Shown here in pieces: positions 24,411 to 35,224 of a stretch of DNA of 64,000 nt (its first letter is position 1; each line of letters starts with the position of its first letter). The stretch is from Aralia elata (Eukaryota > Streptophyta > Magnoliopsida > Apiales > Araliaceae). The notes beneath the pieces were generated by a model that saw only the letters and a program-made list of their open reading frames with translations, did not search any database and had not been told where the DNA came from. Location of the stretch: assembly GCA_034770075.1 (NCBI GenBank), contig CM068385.1, forward strand, positions 71,182,479-71,246,478, given 5' to 3'. The translations under genes and the position numbers were made by a program.

Positions 24411-27134
24411 TGTGACAACCCAGATTTTCAGAAATTATTAAATAAGAATTTAATAAATAAAATTCTTACTATGTGACGTTTTGAGTTTTGAGTATGTGAT
24501 ATATATTTTGTGAATTTCGTAAATGGATAAAATATTTATTGAGTAGAATAAATATTTAATGTGTTACGATTGTGAACATATTTAATGTGTTCGATTAATG
24601 TGTTTAGTGGTTGTAACGAATGCAATTAAGTTATATAAATATTTTTGTTAATTTATTTGTTGAGTAAAATAATAATTTATTAAATTATTGTGGAATAGTT
24701 CATGTTGAGTTTAATTGTGTTAATTGTTATTTGAATATGATTTGATGTGTTTATTCTAATTTAATTTAATGATTAAATTAGATGATGAAAAGATTTAATT
24801 GAATAAATGGTTTATTTGAATAATATAATTCATTTGGTGTTATTGTTATAATGATTTATTATAATAAATGAGAAAGTGGTTAATTCAGTTTTACCAAACA
24901 AGGCCCTATGACCTTTGTTTGGAAATAATGGGTTATTTTACTTTTTGTTTTACCAAACAAGGCCGTAAGACCTTTAGTTAGAATAATAGATTATTTTAAT
25001 TTGGTATTTGCCAAACAAGCCTTAGAGGCTTTTGAATTGTGTAACTGATGGATTAAGTATGAGAATACGTTATTATCAGTTTTTATTTTTTTTAAAAAGC
25101 TTATCAGTTGTTAAAGAAAAGAAAACACAGAGTTAAAAAAAAGAGAAGAAAAGAAAACAGAGCTTGAGAGTTCAGAGATAAGAGAGAGCAAAGGTAGAGA
25201 GGAATTGAGAAAGAGCTTGTGATTGTAGAGAATTCACCAAGTTCTTAAAACAAGAGAAGGTATAAATTCTTTTTCCTCTTTGTTTTACTCTACTGTATAT
25301 AGTTTTAGTTTCCTGTATGTGAATTCAATTGCTAAAATATATGAATTATTTGATATAATTGTTAGTAATCATGAATTAGATGATTATATGATGATCATAA
25401 GTTAATTTTAAGGTTTTAAACCATGAAAACATGCTTTGGAGTAGAGTTTGTAATTTTTACAGAGTTTATTTCATGTATGGTATATATGTATGAAATTGGT
25501 ATTCAAATTGGTTGTTAATTGGTAAATTTGATGTTTGACTATGATAATATGATGAAAAATGAAAAGAATGTAATTAGAATGGTTTTAATTGGTTGAAAGA
25601 TGAAGTTACAGTGTTTAATTTCATGAAAATGGCCAAAACTTGAATAAATTGTTTAACAGTGAAATTCTTGGGTTTAAATTGGTTGTTTATGTGTTAGAAT
25701 GATTAAAATGTTTAGAAACTATGTTGGGTAAATGTTTTGTATCATATATGATGTCTGGGTATGTTTAAATTGTATATTGGATGGTAGAATTCGGAAAATT
25801 TGTCCAAATTTGGCCTAAGTTTTCACTGGTTCGCGAACTGTAGGAGATGACTGTCGAGTCTCTCGCCCCGGCGAGAGAAATAAGCTGCAAGTTTCGCCCC
25901 GCCGGTCTTGTCACCCCGGCGACATTTTTGAACTGTGTTTGTCGCCCCGGCGACGGTTTTGTTAAGCATTTTCTCGCCCCGGCGAGAGTTGCAGAAATGG
26001 AAAATGTTTTTTTTTCCTATTTTTAATTCTTTTCTTTTTGGTTATCATATGTTACCCTAAACAAGAATTACTTATAACCATTACGCGTCTAATGTAGAAC
26101 AAAGTTTAAAACTTAGCCAGTGGTTAAGTGTCGATTAAAGCGAGACGCAATAAATGAAGGTTTACAAGGAGCCCTAATGGAACTTAATTCCTAACTTAGG
26201 AATTATAAAGAGAATAAAGTGAAGGATTTTGAAATGTTAAGTAGAATTAATTCTACGTGTTTTTACGTGGCTAATAAATGATGTGCATGATTATATATAT
26301 CGTGTAGGATACATGAAGTGCAGATAAACATAAGCTGGTTATGGTAATTGATAATCTACAAACCAGGCAAGTCTTTCAGTTCCTATTTGTTATGTGTATT
26401 AATTGATTAATTGTTTTAATCATATGATGTATAAAGCATGATGTATTTTATTTATGTTGCAAGTATGAACGACAAAGTCAAAATATGACTACGTTCGTTG
26501 AGTAAAGAATGTTGATTGAGTTATGGAACTCAATATCTAATTGTTAAGTGGTGATTGTTATGCATGATATGTTGAGTCAAATGATTATGATTTAAATGTT
26601 GAGCATGTTATCTACATGTTATATGATGCATGCAAACTGTTAGATTTTGCTGAGCCATTGAGCTCATTCTTGCAAATAACCACTTTTGCAGGTTAAAGAT
26701 ATAAGGTAAATTGAATGGCATGATTCAGATGTAAAGCATGCAGATTGATTATTTTAGTTTAACTTATGTTTTTTTTTAAACATGATTAAGGTTCTGAGTG
26801 GTGTATTTGAGAATGTATTAAATTGTAATAGATGTGGAGTTGTTAAATTTGTACTAAGTTGTAATTTAATTTTATCCGATGTATAAAGGGTATTGATTCT
26901 AGAAATAAGTTTTATTTTATTATAACTCTGATAAAGCGAATCAAATATGATTCTGGTAATGTAAATGATTAAGGTTTTGATTCAGGGAAGGTAAAGAAAG
27001 ATTATTGAAAAGTTTCTATTTATTCCGCGTTTTATTGAGTTTATTATCGATTAATGATGTAAAGTTAGAATATAGATGTATTGTTAACGACCGATGTGAA
27101 GAGTTGGTTTGTTCAGAATTTTGGGGTCGTTACA
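24411..27134 (+). repeat. 5' LTR of a Tekay-like element, mosaic
   Basis: TGTGACAACCC...GTCGTTACA, about 2.7 kb, followed by a PBS-like site. From 24613 (TGTAACGAATGCAATT) to about 26035 it is collinear with the LTR of the 36555 element read on the minus strand, including the ACCAAACAAGGCC words and the GC palindrome array. The first 202 bp and the last 1.1 kb are unrelated to that LTR. Preceded by GTGAG. Confidence 0.75.
25861..25988. repeat. GC palindrome array, CTCGCCCCGGCGAG-type
   Basis: Five units in about 128 bp: CTCGCCCCGGCGAG, TTCGCCCCGCCGG, TCACCCCGGCGAC, TCGCCCCGGCGACGG and CTCGCCCCGGCGAG. Each is a near-perfect inverted repeat. Same array as in the LTRs at 47108 and 55894, inverted. 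Confidence 0.9.
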
Positions 27135-27136
27135 GT

Positions 27137-27148
27137 TAGTATCAGAGC
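27137..27148 (+). other. Primer-binding site (iMet type)
   Basis: TAGTATCAGAGC, 2 bp after the LTR end at 27134. One mismatch to the plant tRNA-iMet site TGGTATCAGAGC. It shows that 24411-27134 is a 5' LTR of a plus-strand element rather than a solo LTR. Confidence 0.8.
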
Positions 27149-28399
27149 TGATAGGTTAGAAACCTTAGGTACGGGTACGTTAGGCTATAACCTTAGAGAA
27201 TAGAGGTGAAAATGATAGAGTTAAGAGAATAATAAGTTAAGAATGATTATGGTACAATCGTACTCTTTAATGGTTGATGTATGGTATTTGGGCTAAACAA
27301 TTCCTTCAGAGAGCGGAGGTTGATACGAACTAGTGACCGATCTAACTCACTGTGCAAGACAGTGTAGACGAGACGGGGACTAGTTTGTTGGTTGTTTGTG
27401 GGAAACCACTCAGGTGCTGTACTGAACACTGTTAGAGACTCGATGTGTACCGAGTATAGAATTATGGATGCGTATGATTAAGACGTGATTCTTTTCATAT
27501 AAGTAGATGCATGAGATGAGTTAAGTCGTTACAAGAAGAAGATGCGAATGACGTGAAGTAAACTCGAATAAAATATTGAATAATATGGATGAAGTTAGAG
27601 ATTCTTAAAGGAAGAATTGATGTATAAACAAAGAGATTCAAAGAAGAATCTTGAAGAGTTATAAAAGACGAGAATCAGGAGTTACCTGACTTCAGTAATA
27701 AAATGGTGTTAATAAGAATAGACGATGTCTATAAGATGAGAATGATATAATGATAAGAATGAACTCAAATAGAGTTTAGAGAATTCATGTGAGATAAGAT
27801 TATGCTAAAATGGTTAGGTTCAAAGAAGAACCTGAAGAGCTAAAAGAACAGGGAACACCTGAGATGATTAATCATAAGATAATGTGATTAAAGAGAAGAA
27901 TAAAGAAGATCGTAGGATGATACGATCATAAGATAAGAAAGAATCGTAAGAAGAGAGATGATAGAAGGAGATCACGATGTGATCTGCTAAAGTTATAAAA
28001 TGTCAGAAGATCTTAAATGATTGAATAGTAGTAGCATGACGCTATAAAGAGATGGTACTATCAAATAGTACGAGATAAACTCACGAGGAGTTATGGATGA
28101 TGTAATAAGAGAAATTTGTATCAAACAAAGAGTTAAGTTAGGAGCAAGATGAGGTTAGGTGGGATTTCAATTGAGGACTCATGTTAGTGGCTGAGTTATA
28201 CAATTCCTGATATGGGACGGGAATTTGTGCTTGGTATGAAAACCACTTAGCTTCCTATATTGATAATCATTGAAATATTGGTGTCGCACTATCAATATAC
28301 ATATGATGAGAAGGTGATTCTTTTCTCATATTTATATTTGATAGTTAGAGAATATTAAGATTAGGTACGGTTATAAACCCTGCTTTTGGAGATTGAAGA
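27149..28399 (+). other. Non-coding internal region of the 24411 element
   Basis: No gag or pol can be read. About 27240-27460 matches, inverted, about 17930-18140 of the 17050 LTR (for example GTAGACGAGACGG and GTGGGAAACCACTCAG). From about 27600 the sequence is a purine-rich array of imperfect palindromes. The element is non-autonomous or truncated; no 3' LTR was found. Confidence 0.55.
27600..28095. repeat. Array of short palindromes with changing stems
   Basis: At least eight imperfect inverted repeats: GATTCAAAGAAGAATC (27635), ACTCAAATAGAGT (about 27763), GGTTCAAAGAAGAACC (about 27818), GATCGTAGGATGATACGATC (27908), GATCACGATGTGATC (27970), GTACTATCAAATAGTAC (28055), ACTCACGAGGAGT (about 28079) and a GATTCTT...AAGAATT unit at 27600. 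Two units share the AAAGAA loop with compensated stems (GATTC/GAATC, GGTTC/GAACC). Non-coding. Confidence 0.8.
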
Positions 28400-29225
28400 A
28401 AAGCATGTCAAGCTCATATTTATATTTCAGTTCTAAGGGATGTTGAACCTTTATTTATAATTAATGGTATAATTGAGTTATACATTATTTATTCCTTCTT
28501 ATATGAGATTTATTATTGATAATTTGTTTTAATTGATTGAATGATATTTGTTTTAATTGATTTAATAATAGCCAGATAAGTTGATCAAACTTTTGTCATA
28601 TGCTAGATTAAGATATAGTATTAAGCAAACGATATTGTATCGATCATAAGTAGCAGTTAGTGATACCTAATTATGGACAAGCTTTTGAGTATTGTTATGA
28701 TTATCAGAAGACAAGTTAAATATTTCCTGATTGTGTGATTGTTGCTTGGAATAATCTAATTCCCTAATTCTTAATGCTACTATTATATTAAATCTAGACT
28801 GATAGTTCTAGGTTGTATAATAGTTAGGGTCTAGTGGGGGCGATTGTCACATTAGATTTAAAACCTATGGGGAATTTTGAATAATTAGCAATTGTGGTTA
28901 TCTAGGGTTATTAGTTTCATTGAAGGAAGGAATAGTGTTATAATTGATTATTTCATTATTGTGAAAAGGTGATATTGACCTGAAGAACCAAAACTTTTAA
29001 TTCATTGGTTGTTCTTAATAATTTATTCCTGTTTTTTTTAGTTAGTTAAATCAACATTCAAAACCCCCAAACTTTTATTTATTGTTATTTAGATTTAGGA
29101 AACAATAGAATAGACTAAAATAATATCACTCTCTATGGGATCGACCTTTACTTGTCGCTAAACTGAATTTTGTGTTCATAGAGTAAAAGTAAGGTTTAAT
29201 TTTGGAGTGTTAATGACAGCTACCA
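28400..29225 (+). repeat. Diverged Athila-type LTR remnant
   Basis: Matches, inverted, the right half of the TR-GAG LTR (32421-33245): CTTATATGAGATTTATT, GGACAAGCTTTTGAGTATT, GGGGGCGATTGTCACATTAG and AGAGTAAAAGTAAGGTTTA. It ends near TTAATGACAGCTACCA. Divergence is far higher than between the two TR-GAG LTRs. No PBS or second LTR adjoins, so it is a solo or truncated LTR. Confidence 0.75.
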
Positions 29226-30330
29226 ATAGTAGATTTTATTGTTTTGAGGTGCTTGGAGTTATTTAGATGGCTTACATGCCCTTGGGTAGCTCCAACCCTA
29301 TGTTCAATGTTTGATTTTACCTTTTGACATACGAAAAGAATTTTCAAATGAAATTACAAAGATCTTTTGAAAAGGAATCAAACTAGGTTGTTAGATTAAT
29401 TTTAGGCTAAAATTGGAAGTAGTGGAGAGTTTTGATTCCTATTTTGCAAAACAATATTTTCCATACACAACATTTTAAATTTTTCATCGAACGAAACTAA
29501 AACAAACTTTTTCTTAAATCAAATCCTTTGTGCATAGGTTCAAAGAGGCTCAAAAGTTATTTTGAAGATAATGCACCCACCAAAACTTTGACAACCCAAG
29601 AAGATGAAACACTAGACGATTTATATGGTTTAGAATACAAAACCCTAGATTATATTTTTGAGTAGACCACTAGGAGACGATACCCTAGATTTTAACTTTA
29701 ATAACATAGGAGACAACATCTTATGTTTTACGATTCAACTCAAATCTAGGGTATCAAATCTAGGAGACAATACCCTAGATTTCGACTTAAATGACATAAA
29801 AAACGATACCTTATGTTTTACGATTTGACTCAAATCTAGGAGACGACTCCCAATATTTCAACTTCAAATTATAAAATCAAATTGGCTCTAGGAGACAATA
29901 CCCTAGATTTTCTCAAATAACACAATTCATATAACATCACACGAACACACAGATCACGACCCTCAAAGCAATTCATTTAAAATTTTAAGAGAAATATTAT
30001 GAAAGTAGTAACCGTGTTTCACAAAAGTCAGGGGGGTACCCAACACCTTCTCCTCGCTTAAGCAAGTCCCCGAACTCTATAAATCTCGGTTGTGGACTAA
30101 TTTTACGGAGTCACATAATGGGTCATCTCGATTATCGAAAATTTAGAATACAGATGAGTTGGTACATCCTCTTAAATCTTTACTAACTAACGACTTTGTC
30201 TAATCAACCCACGTTAAAATCAAACTTTCGAAACCCCGTCGATATGTAAGTCAATTTTTCCCAAAATCACCCCTTAAAATCCATGATATCCAAAATATAA
30301 TAAAACCTCAGAGAAATCCCGGCGTCGACA
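29226..30330 (-). repeat. Remnant LTR, inverted relative of the 31077 LTR
   Basis: The right end CCCGGCGTCGACA (30318-30330) read inverted is TGTCGACGCCGGG, like the 31077 LTR start TGTCGACACCGGG. Inverted segments match: GATGTACCAACTCATC, ACAAAGTCGTTA and GTGAAACACGGTTACT. The left end is not recognisable. Where the 31077 LTR has its palindrome array, this copy has a different one (29665-29910). Confidence 0.65.
29665..29910. repeat. Palindrome array, CTAGGAGACGATACCCTAG-type
   Basis: Six units. Stem variants are CTAGG...CCTAG (29670, 29757, 29886) and CATAGG...CTTATG (29705), with CATAA...TTATG (29794); the loop GAGAC(A/G)A is kept in most. Non-coding. Confidence 0.75.
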
Positions 30331-30666
30331 GCCCCAAAACCACCAGAGCATACCATGAAAACCACCATCGGAGCAAACTTTCACTTGAGAGAGAGAAAAG
30401 GCAGAGATGAGTAGTGGGGGTTATTTGGGGATAGGAGGGAGGCGATGGAGGTTAGGGAGGGAGGTGGTGGAGATTGCCACTAGGATAAGAGAGATGAGAT
30501 GGGCAGTAAAGGTTTTTTTTCTTTTAGTTTCAACTACTAGACAAAACTCTTTATTAGGTATTAGGGAGGGGAGGACAACACTCAACAACTGTTGTGGGGG
30601 TCCAATGCCTAACAAAAACAACCAAAATACAAAAAAGGCAAAAAAACGTTTTTTAGGTTAAGTACA
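30331..30666. other. Unassigned purine-rich stretch
   Basis: GGGAGG-rich low-complexity sequence followed by A-rich sequence. ORFs exist on both strands but are composition artefacts without recognisable motifs. No other feature seen. Confidence 0.4.
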
Positions 30667-30945
30667 CACTATTCTCCACGAAATTCCATCGAGAATAATT
30701 CTGTCGAATATAATTTATTATCGACGAAAGTTTTGTTAATTTTAGGTGCCATTTCGTCGAGATTATACTTCACGCTGGCAAGAAAACTGGCGCTAACGGA
30801 GAGCATATATTTCTGATGGAATTCTGTTGGAACTAACTTATTTTCGAGGGAACTATAATCGACTGAATTTTTTGTCAAAAATATCTGATGGAATTAGTTC
30901 TCTCGAAAATAATTCCATCAAAAATGAGTTATTTTCTAATAATGG
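30667..30945. mobile_element. CACTA-like MITE (tentative)
   Basis: Left end CACTATTCTCC; the right end TTTCTAATAATGG resembles an inverted CACTATTAGAAA terminus with one mismatch. The interior (about 280 bp) has recurring words in both orientations: AATTCCATCGAG, TTTCGTCGAGA, GATGGAATTC, CTCGAAAATAATTCCATC. Such subterminal words are usual in non-autonomous CACTA elements. No transposase. The 3-bp target duplication is not clear, so the class is uncertain. Confidence 0.35.
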
Positions 30946-31590
30946 TTAGATCTCAAAGGGAAAGGGAAGAAAACTCGCAATGAGATCAGCAGTTTTAGAT
31001 TATTTTAGTTCGATAAGATTAGGTTTAGAACGAGTTTGGATTATATTGCGAAAGGAAGCAAGATTTTAGTGCTCGGTGTCGACACCGGGAATTATTTCAA
31101 GTTTTCAAACGCACTCTCATTTTCCTTTAATTTGGTATGGTAGGTGAGATCTTTGCAAAATGTCATTTTATCAATAGTTTAGAAAGGTAATTTTTAGATA
31201 TGGGCCAATGTAACAAAGTCGTTAATTGGAATAACTTTAAATGGATGTACCAACTCATCCGAGCTTTAGATTTTAAAAGATAGATGGCCCATAATGTAAC
31301 TATATTGCATTACTCTATAATTGATATTCAAGGAGTTCAGGGGTTTGCTTAACTGAGGGGAAGGTATTAGGCACCCCCTGACTTGCGTGAAACACAGTTA
31401 CTGCTTTCCTTATCTTTTCTCAAGTTTTAAAAGGGTGCCTTAGTATGTGTTCTAAGTGCTCCGTGTATAGGTGTTTGTTGTCATTCCATAATGCGTGTAT
31501 GTCATGGATTGTGGGTGCATCTATTTTAATCTTAGTGGGGTTCAATCAACTAGGAATAGAACTTTGGTTTGTTTCATTTATGATTTTTAT

Positions 31591-31921
31591 GAGTTTGGTT
31601 TTTAAACTTGTGCCTGCATGTTTAAAAGATTTGGGAGTTTAGTTTCTAAACTTGTAAAGGGTGTTTTTTAAAAGAAGACAAGTTTGGGTTCTAAACTCGT
31701 ATGTGTTTATGTCCAAAGAGGTCCGTGAGTTTAGTTTCTAAACTCGTGTGCGTATGTCCGCCAAGGTTCGTGAGTTTGGTTTCTAAATTTACAAGTGTGA
31801 TTTTCAAAAATATGAGAGTTTGATTTCTAAACGTGTGAAGGTATACCCATAAACGTTCGTGGTTTGATTTCTAAACTCATGTGTATTTTAAAAGATGTGA
31901 GAGTTTGATTTCTAAACTCGT
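31591..31921. repeat. Palindrome array, GAGTTTAGTTTCTAAACTC-type
   Basis: Eight units spaced 25-50 bp, each like GAGTTTAG-TTT-CTAAACTC (perfect at 31635 apart from the last base, and at 31727). Others vary in the arms (GAGTTTGATTTCTAAACTC at 31901, AAGTTTGGGTTCTAAACTC at 31680). Inter-unit spacers (GTGTGTGT..GTCC) are also related. ORFs crossing it come from the repeats. Confidence 0.85.
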
Positions 31922-31949
31922 GAAGGTGTGTCCACAAAGGTTTGTGAGT

Positions 31950-32080
31950 TTCAAAATGTATTTTCAAAAGTGGTTTTCAAAGTGTGTCTTCAAAGTATGG
32001 TTTTCAACATGTGTTTTCAGAGTGTGGTTTTCAAAAGTGATTTTTCAAGTGTTTGCAAGAGTGATTTTCAAAGTGTGTTT
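31950..32080. repeat. Minisatellite of GTGGTTTTCAAA words
   Basis: About nine imperfect copies of a 14-18 bp word around TTTTCAAAGTG, directly after the palindrome array in the same LTR. Phe/Val-rich ORFs here are artefacts. Confidence 0.75.
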
Positions 32081-32420
32081 TACATTTTATCAAAAGTCCC
32101 TTCTCAAGTATTTAGTTTTTAGCATTTCATTTGCTTCATTTTGGAATGCCTTTCGTTTTAAAAAAATTAGTTTTGTTACCCAAGGTAAGGAAATGGGCTA
32201 AGGTATGTCAACCATCACATTGGATCCACCCCCAAATTACACTAATATTCATAATTTTGGGCCTTAAACTCCACCTTTAGAGATAAAAGTAACCCAAATA
32301 GTTTTAATGTTCTTGAATGGTTTACAAACACTAATAGCCAATTATAATCCCAATTTCAAATGTCCATTATGGGAGGAAGCTCATAATTCCTTCAAATATG
32401 AATTTAAAGGTCTTAGGTTT

Positions 32421-34042
32421 TGGGAAGTTGTCGTTAAGCAATCCAAAAATAAACCTCACTTTTACTCTACAAGTTCAAATAATAAGCACAGTAGCAAGTA
32501 AGGATCGATCTCACAGAGAATGATATTGTTTTGAATTTATTATAATGTTTCTAAATAATAAATAAAGAATTGGGGGGTTTTGAATTATGATTAACTAAAG
32601 AAAACAAAGTTAAAATAATAAAGATAATCAAATAAATTAAAGCTTCAGTTTATCAGTTCAGCTTCACCAATTTACAGTAATAGAATAATCAAGTTAATAT
32701 TATTTCTTCCTTCAATGAAATTAACAACCCTAGATGATCAGCAATCGCTCAATTATCCGAAATTCTCCTTAGGTTTTAAATCTAATGTGACAATCGCTCC
32801 CACTAAACTCTAACTGTTATATAACTCAGAACTATCAGTCGAGATTTAATATGACAGAAGCATTAATAATTAGAGAATTAGGTTGTTCCAAGTAACAATC
32901 ACACTATCAGGGAATATTTAACTTGCCTTCTGATAACCTTAATAATACCCAGAAGCTTGTCCACAATCAAATATTATTAAGTACTACATGTGATCAGATA
33001 CAACATCGTTTGCTTTATATTATATCTTAATCTAGCAATTGATATTCATCAGATTAATCTAACTGGCCACATTAAATCAATCAGATAAAATAACATATTA
33101 ATAGTTAAAACAGATTATCAGAATAAATCTCATATAAGAAGGAATCAATAACGAAACTCAATTATACTATTAACTGAAAATAAGGTTCCACAACCCCTTA
33201 GAACTGAATAAAAATAAACTAAGCTAACATGCTGATAAACTAAGAATAATAAAATATGATCTAGGATGATGATCCAGGATGACCAGGATAATCCCAAGTG
33301 ATTACAAGTGATAGGTATTTATAGATAAATCTCTATAGCCTCGAAGAATTCTAATCCAATTCTACTTCGGAAGTCTTCACTCTGCAGATATGGTGGGCTT
33401 CTAAATCCTTGTCAATCTCTAAAATTCAACTTTAGGTTACTTCCTTATCAAATTAGAATTTAGTTTCCAAATCCAAGTCTTTCTTTAGTTTCCTTTTCTA
33501 ATTCAATTCAGTTTCCATATTAATTCAACTCAGATTCCATATCAAACTCCACTTCCCATAATCAGATGTAGTTTCCTTCTGTGATTGTAATTCCATCTCC
33601 AAATCCTGTTAGGAATCTAACTCTAACATCCCAGCAATTCAAATCCTATTCAGAATTGGAAATCTGCATGTCGACCAAAATCGTAGAGTAACACTCTGCA
33701 CCAGCACTTCGTAGAATTGACATGACATCGTAGAGTGAACTGGAACAATTGTCGAGTTGACAGCACCATCGTAGAGTGGAACTTCTCTCGGAATCGTAGA
33801 GTTAACCTCGTCAGTCGTAGAGTAACTTAGTCGCTGAACTGAAAACGTAGAGTACTGTGAGCGTGGTCATAGAATACTTCTACAAAACAACATAAAACTC
33901 AGCATTAAACTCCATTTTTGCAAAATCACACTAAATTCTCCTATAAATCAATAAATACCTTAATTAAGCTCATAAACACAGAAAACATATAATAATACCC
34001 AACATAAAGGAACCAAAAACATAGAATATTTTGCACCTATCA
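32421..34042 (-). repeat. TR-GAG 3' LTR
   Basis: TGGGAAG...CACCTATCA. Many substitutions to the other LTR, dense in the first 600 bp (about thirty seen by eye). At about 33665-33870 the word CGTAGAGT recurs about eight times at 15-35 bp spacing. Non-coding. Confidence 0.9.
33316..33324 (-). promoter_or_regulatory. Candidate TATA box, TR-GAG 3' LTR
   Basis: Minus-strand CTATAAATA in a GATTTATCTATAAATACC context; the same sequence is at 59099-59107 in the other LTR. Conserved between LTRs; no initiation evidence. Confidence 0.45.
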
Positions 34043-34055
34043 AATTCCCCCACAC
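34043..34055 (-). other. TR-GAG polypurine tract
   Basis: Minus strand GTGTGGGGGAATT abutting the 3' LTR. Confidence 0.75.
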
Positions 34056-34421
34056 TTAGCCTTTACATGTCATCGTGTAAATTAAACATGAATCATATCA
34101 AGAAAAATTTTATCTGACTTATTCAACCAAGATTTCCAAGGTCTCCAAATAAACATCATGGAATAATAACACCTATTACAGAAACCTGACCAACACCTCA
34201 TCAACCAACTCACAATAATAACTATGTCATTCCCCACAAAACATCATCCAAATTAGAATATATCCATACAAATATCTATCATATGATCAACACAAATACC
34301 CAACCCAGTTCATATGGAACAACAACTGTGCACACTGACTCATAACTCAAAACCTGATTATCTTGCAAAAATTCGCAAAAATTTCTAACCCATAGGACCT
34401 ACATACATTAACTTTCCTTAG

Positions 34422-34580
34422 GTGAAAGCATTTTATGCTCCATTTCACTTTTCACATTTTTTCTTTCAAGTGAGTGCATTTTATGCTCCATCTCACTTAG
34501 TTGCTTCTCAGCGAGTGCGTTTTACGCTCCTTCTCGCTTCTTATTTTTATGGGTGAGTGCGTTTTACGATCCATCTCAAC
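34422..34580. repeat. Array of four long hairpins with covarying stems
   Basis: Units at 34422-34448, 34469-34497, 34511-34537 and 34553-34579. Outer arms GTGAA/TTCAC, AGTGAG/CTCACT, GCGAG/CTCGC and GTGAG/CTCAA. Inner palindromes GCATTTTATGC (twice), GCGTTTTACGC and GCGTTTTACGA. Changes in one arm are usually matched in the other. It lies in the 3' non-coding part of the TR-GAG. Confidence 0.85.
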
Positions 34581-35224
34581 CCACCACAAGACATTTGCAT
34601 TTTTTTTCATTCTGCAATTTTCACAATTTCTCATTTTTTTTTCAAAGATTTTTCTTGCACAAGGTTCTGCAAACAAAATAACAGTTTAAACAAGTCTCAA
34701 TTCTCAAGAACAGGGCACAAAGTATAATCCCACAAATAACTCAGTCAAGTAATCATGTATCCCATATTCAAGTATCCATGCAAAACATTTCTAATTAAAA
34801 ATCAGCTCATGGATCCTAACTAAGTCATCATTGTTTATCAGTTAATTAAGCATCAAATCAAATTCTGCAAATAAGCATCAATATTCACTCTACGATTTCA
34901 ACCTTCAAAAGTTTAGCAGAACACTACGATCGTAGAGTCAGAAAAATTTTCAAATTTTTTTTTACGTTCAAAACATCATATATAGCAAATCATATCCTAA
35001 ATAATAACCTAATAACTCAAATAATAACCTAAACTCCTCCCCCACACTCAAACCTTATATTGTCCCCAATGTAAGAAAATCATGCAAAGAAGCAAGTACT
35101 ACTAACTAGCACATGACTAAAAATAAAAAGTAAAGGGATAGAAAATCAAATCTGAATCTTGGGTTGCCTCTCAAGTAGCTGCTCTTGTTTAATGTCATTG
35201 GCTAGACATCATTCCTCTCCCAAT
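34581..35224 (-). other. TR-GAG non-coding 3' internal region
   Basis: AT-rich, no supportable ORF. In Athila-type elements RT-RNase H-integrase would begin here in element sense; they are absent. Nothing else recognised. Confidence 0.6.

Larger units (their letters stand above)
31077..32420. repeat. Solo LTR, left part
   Basis: Left 1344 bp of the solo LTR; the last five bases GGTTT (32416-32420) are the TR-GAG target duplication. It holds the palindrome array 31591-31921 and a minisatellite at about 31950-32080. Confidence 0.85.

Noticed and set aside
30407..30661. 84-codon ORF on plus and 66-codon ORF on minus strand
   Set aside because: Both cover the same purine-rich low-complexity stretch; no recognisable domain and no supporting context.
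31881..32201. 106-codon Phe/Val-rich ORF
   Set aside because: Encoded by the TTTTCAAAGTG minisatellite of the solo LTR.
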